Assembly (NCBI RefSeq): GCF_000090795.2
Contig: NW_003546479.1
Location: forward strand, 13,811 to 77,810
Length of the DNA stretch: 64,000 bases
Origin: Amphimedon queenslandica
Lineage: Eukaryota; Porifera; Demospongiae; Haplosclerida; Niphatidae
Reading direction: 5' to 3'
Each line of letters begins with the position of its first letter. Positions within the stretch are counted from its first letter, which is position 1. The notes under the pieces were generated by a model that was not told the DNA's origin, ran no database searches, and saw nothing but the letters and a program-made list of their open reading frames with translations. The position numbers were made by a program, and so were the translations under genes. Below, in pieces: positions 61,030 through 64,000 of the stretch.

Positions 61030-63325
61030 ATGTTTGTGATTGTGTTGCTGGTAGTTTTCTCTGTATGTATTGCCACAGGTTAGTTCGTAGACTGTCATAA
61101 AGCCTAGATTAATCTAACATTTTAGGAGGTGGCAGTGTAGAAGTCACCTTCACTTCATCTCCTCATCCTTCTATTATTGCTGAGGGGGATACAGCAGTCT
61201 TCTACTGTTCATCAGATCATCCAACTGTTCTTATCACTTGGTTGTTAAATAACATATCAGCTTCAACATTAAATTTTACTTCACTTGGTGTCATTGCTAA
61301 TGGAGGAGGAACAACATCCTCTTCTCTCACTATACCAGGACTAGTGGATCCATTCAATGACACTGAAGTACAATGTGTTGCATTTGGATTTGGTATTGGA
61401 GACTTTAGTCCTTCTTCAGTGACACTGAAAGTACAGGGTGTCCCAGCACCTGTTGATAATTTAACACTGTCTTATGATTCTTGTTGTTATACATTTTCCT
61501 GGATAGCTCCTTTCACTCTGCCTGGTTTTCCTATCTTGAATTACAACATTAGCATCACTAACAATGGCATGATAATAGATCAAACAAATGTCTCTATGAC
61601 ACAATCGACATATTGTCCTCCAGAGACTGGCACTCACACAATTAGTATAGCAGCTGTCAATGAAGTAGGAGAAGGAAAAATAAACTATCATGAATTTGTT
61701 GTGGAAGAAAGTATGTTACTTTAATTACATCAAATAGTGATCTATATTATTTATGGTAGCTGAAATTCGTGAGACTAAGCCTATGGATCGATATATTGAT
61801 TTTTATCAAAACCAAATCATTTCCGTAAAATTAGACGTAAGTATAGATCTATTTATAATGAAGTATGATAATTTTATGTTTTAAGGGAAATGAGAAGCTT
61901 AGTGCAAAATTAAAGAACTGCATAATTGAACTTATTGAACTAAAGTCTACTGATGATAGCAACACCATCTTTAATTCCAGTAACATCACTGATGATGGTT
62001 TGGTAACATTTAACATTTCAGATCAATCAGCTGCTGATAAGTTTCACAATGTCACTACTCAAATCACCCTTGACTCTGGTCTTGTTGTTCATAGTAACAG
62101 CAGCAATCCTTTGTCCCTCAGTAAGTTTTGATAGCTGCCACCTTTGTCAATGCTTTATTTTACTTTAGGCTTCTTTGATGTCTCTGGCTATGAAGTTCTG
62201 TCCAAAGTCAGTACTAATGTCAGTTTTCAGTGTACATTCTTAAACGGATCAAAAGCTGCTGGATGCTGTATTTTTATGGAAGAAATGAAAACAGGGAAAA
62301 ACTATTCACTTGATATTACAAGACTAACAAGAGAGAATATCACAGCGACAGGGCATGTAGAAGACTTTGTTGAAAGTGGCAGTTATGATGTAGTGATATA
62401 TGACATTAATTTTGATGGAAACCAAGCTTCAAATCCTGCATATTCAACTACTATTGTTGTAGCATCAAGTACTCCTACCCCTACTGCTGGCTCATCCCCT
62501 CCTGTGATAACAAGTCCCACCTCTATGCTACCAGCCAGTCCTACCTCAACCACTGGTATGTGACAGATACATCAAATTGTCTTTATTGTAAAATGTCTTT
62601 TTAAAGGAGAGGCAAGTAATGACAATGGTGGTGTGATTGCAATTGTTATTGGAAGTATTTTTGGAATAATATTTTTTGGCATTATTCTTATTGGTAAATT
62701 ATTCCTATAGATATTCTTATAAATATTAATCATTATTTATTATTATTCCATTAATGTATTTATAGTGCTAGTTGCTTTTGTCTGTTGGAAACATAAAACT
62801 CATTCTAAAGAATTTGAGATTAGTAAAAGTAAGTATAAATTATAATTTTTATTTGTGATACTGTATTAGGAGCAAGTCAAGATGTAAGTAACGTAGAGCC
62901 AAAGGTACTCTTGAACATTAATAAATACTATTGTTGCTAAAATGTGTTTGATAGAATACAGTAAATTATGTAGATGTAGAGCAGCCAGGTTCTAATGCAC
63001 CAGCAAATCCTCCTCCTCTTGAAATCAGCAAAACTGTTTATTCTACAATACTCCCAGCAAACAACCAGGCCCAGCATGATGAAGAGTATTCAAGGTTAAA
63101 CCACACGTCTATTCAAGAATCCTCTCAAGGTCCTAGTGACTATTCTACACTTGAGGGGCAACAGGATCAAACTGGTTCAATGCTGTATGATACAGTTACT
63201 GATAGGCCTATTCAAGGTAAGTTGCATATAGACTGGAACTAAATTAAGTATAGTTTTATTAATTCAAACCAGCAGTAACCGTCCCAAGTCAATATTCTGT
63301 GGTTTCTAAAGAACATATATGTTAA
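61030..63325 (+). CDS. R15: Ig/FN3 receptor with Cys module and multi-ITIM tail
   Basis: Ten exons: 61030-61078, 61126-61710, 61760-61836, 61886-62120, 62169-62555, 62607-62693, 62766-62828, 62870-62883, 62955-63216, 63273-63325, giving 603 aa. The 14-bp exon could instead run to 62904, adding 7 aa. Signal 1-16. Ig and FN3 (17-211) are fused in one exon, unlike all siblings. Split module 212-315 (phase-0 intron), Cys module about 316-410 (FQCTFLNGSKAAGC, YDVVIYDI), stalk, transmembrane about 455-477, tail. The tail holds VNYVDV, TVYSTI (ITSM form), SDYSTL, MLYDTV and SQYSVV, a dense set of ITIM/ITSM-like sites. Poly(A) signal at 63334-63339. An inhibitory-type receptor by inference. Confidence 0.8.
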
Positions 63326-64000
63326 GCACACAAAATAAACTTTAAATATTTTTATTTTTTCTTGTTTTTAAGTCTTGATAGTTGTATGGTTTTACTACAT
63401 GACACAGTGGGTTGTCACAGCACTTTGTTGTGGTAGTAGTACTACTATCTATAGTAGTTTTGTACAAATACTTATAGTATTCAAAGTATTGAATGGCTAC
63501 TGGGAACTGTGGTAATTATCAATACTGTAGGGAAGTACCAGTCTACTGGCAGCCCTTATTTAGTAAAAATTGACTTACTGTAAGGGAAACTACACAAGTG
63601 TAGTTTTGTGTACATTGCATGTAGGAAGGAAGGGCAGGGAGTGACATGTCAGTGATATCTCATACATTAAAAAAAAAGTAAGCATCTAAAATTGACAACA
63701 AACAAGCAATATACACTACCTAGATGTAGATATGCCTTCTAACACAAACAATATTTCATAAGACAGATTTCTTAAGCAAGAAGTAGTTGTATGTACAATT
63801 TACGTAATATAGGACGATGAGGTTACCTCTTGTATTGTGCATAAGCATACACTATCATTATTTGTTATCGAACAAGATTTAGTTTTTTGTAACTGAACAA
63901 CAAAACACAACGCTACCTTCCTTGCTTACAGTTAGTGGGGGAGGAAAAGAGGGAGGGAAAGTCACTCTTTGGGGAGTTACTGAATACCCATGATGATGAT
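63326..64000. other. 3' flank of R15 to window end
   Basis: AT-rich, no gene seen. Confidence 0.55.

Overview
The window looks like animal nuclear DNA from an early-branching, gene-dense metazoan, most likely a demosponge such as Amphimedon (inference). It is AT-rich, introns are often only 40-100 bp with GT..AG ends, genes lie a few hundred bases apart on both strands, and nearly every gene encodes a single-pass receptor built from Ig-like and fibronectin III (FN3) modules. All exon models below were assembled by hand from splice signals and reading phase. They sum to whole codons, but none has been checked against transcripts.

Layout. Fifteen receptor-like genes (called R1-R15 here) surround one unrelated gene. 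Left block: R1(-), R2(+), R3(-), R4(-), R5(-). Central block, all plus: R6, then the tandem paralogues R7-R8-R9, then the tandem paralogues R10-R11. A brambleberry/KAR5-type karyogamy gene (-) follows. Right block: R12(-), R13(+), R14(+), R15(+). Intergenic DNA and the larger introns hold a 175-187 bp tandem repeat family with a perfect 20-bp palindrome at its centre, two different ~109 bp tandem arrays, foldback elements, a 1.1 kb DNA transposon with 71-bp inverted ends, a hAT-like MITE, a LINE 3' end and many microsatellites. A 480-bp run of N lies at 21554-22033 and a 10-bp run at 52149-52158.

How the genes may work together. R1, R4, R5 and R12-R15 share one exon plan: signal peptide, Ig, FN3, a second beta-sandwich-like module always split by a phase-0 intron, then a transmembrane segment and tail. 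All module boundaries are phase 1, so modules can be shuffled. R12-R15 add a cysteine-containing membrane-proximal domain that I do not recognise. R2, R3 and R6-R11 are shorter: signal peptide, one Cys-containing ectodomain, Ser/Thr-rich stalk, transmembrane segment and tail. Tails differ in tyrosine motifs: NPxY plus YxxM in R1, R3 and R4, ITIM/ITSM-like motifs in R14 and R15, and almost no tail in R5. Together this resembles a self/non-self or immune-type receptor locus with activating-like, inhibitory-like and tail-less members. That function is inference, not something the DNA shows directly.
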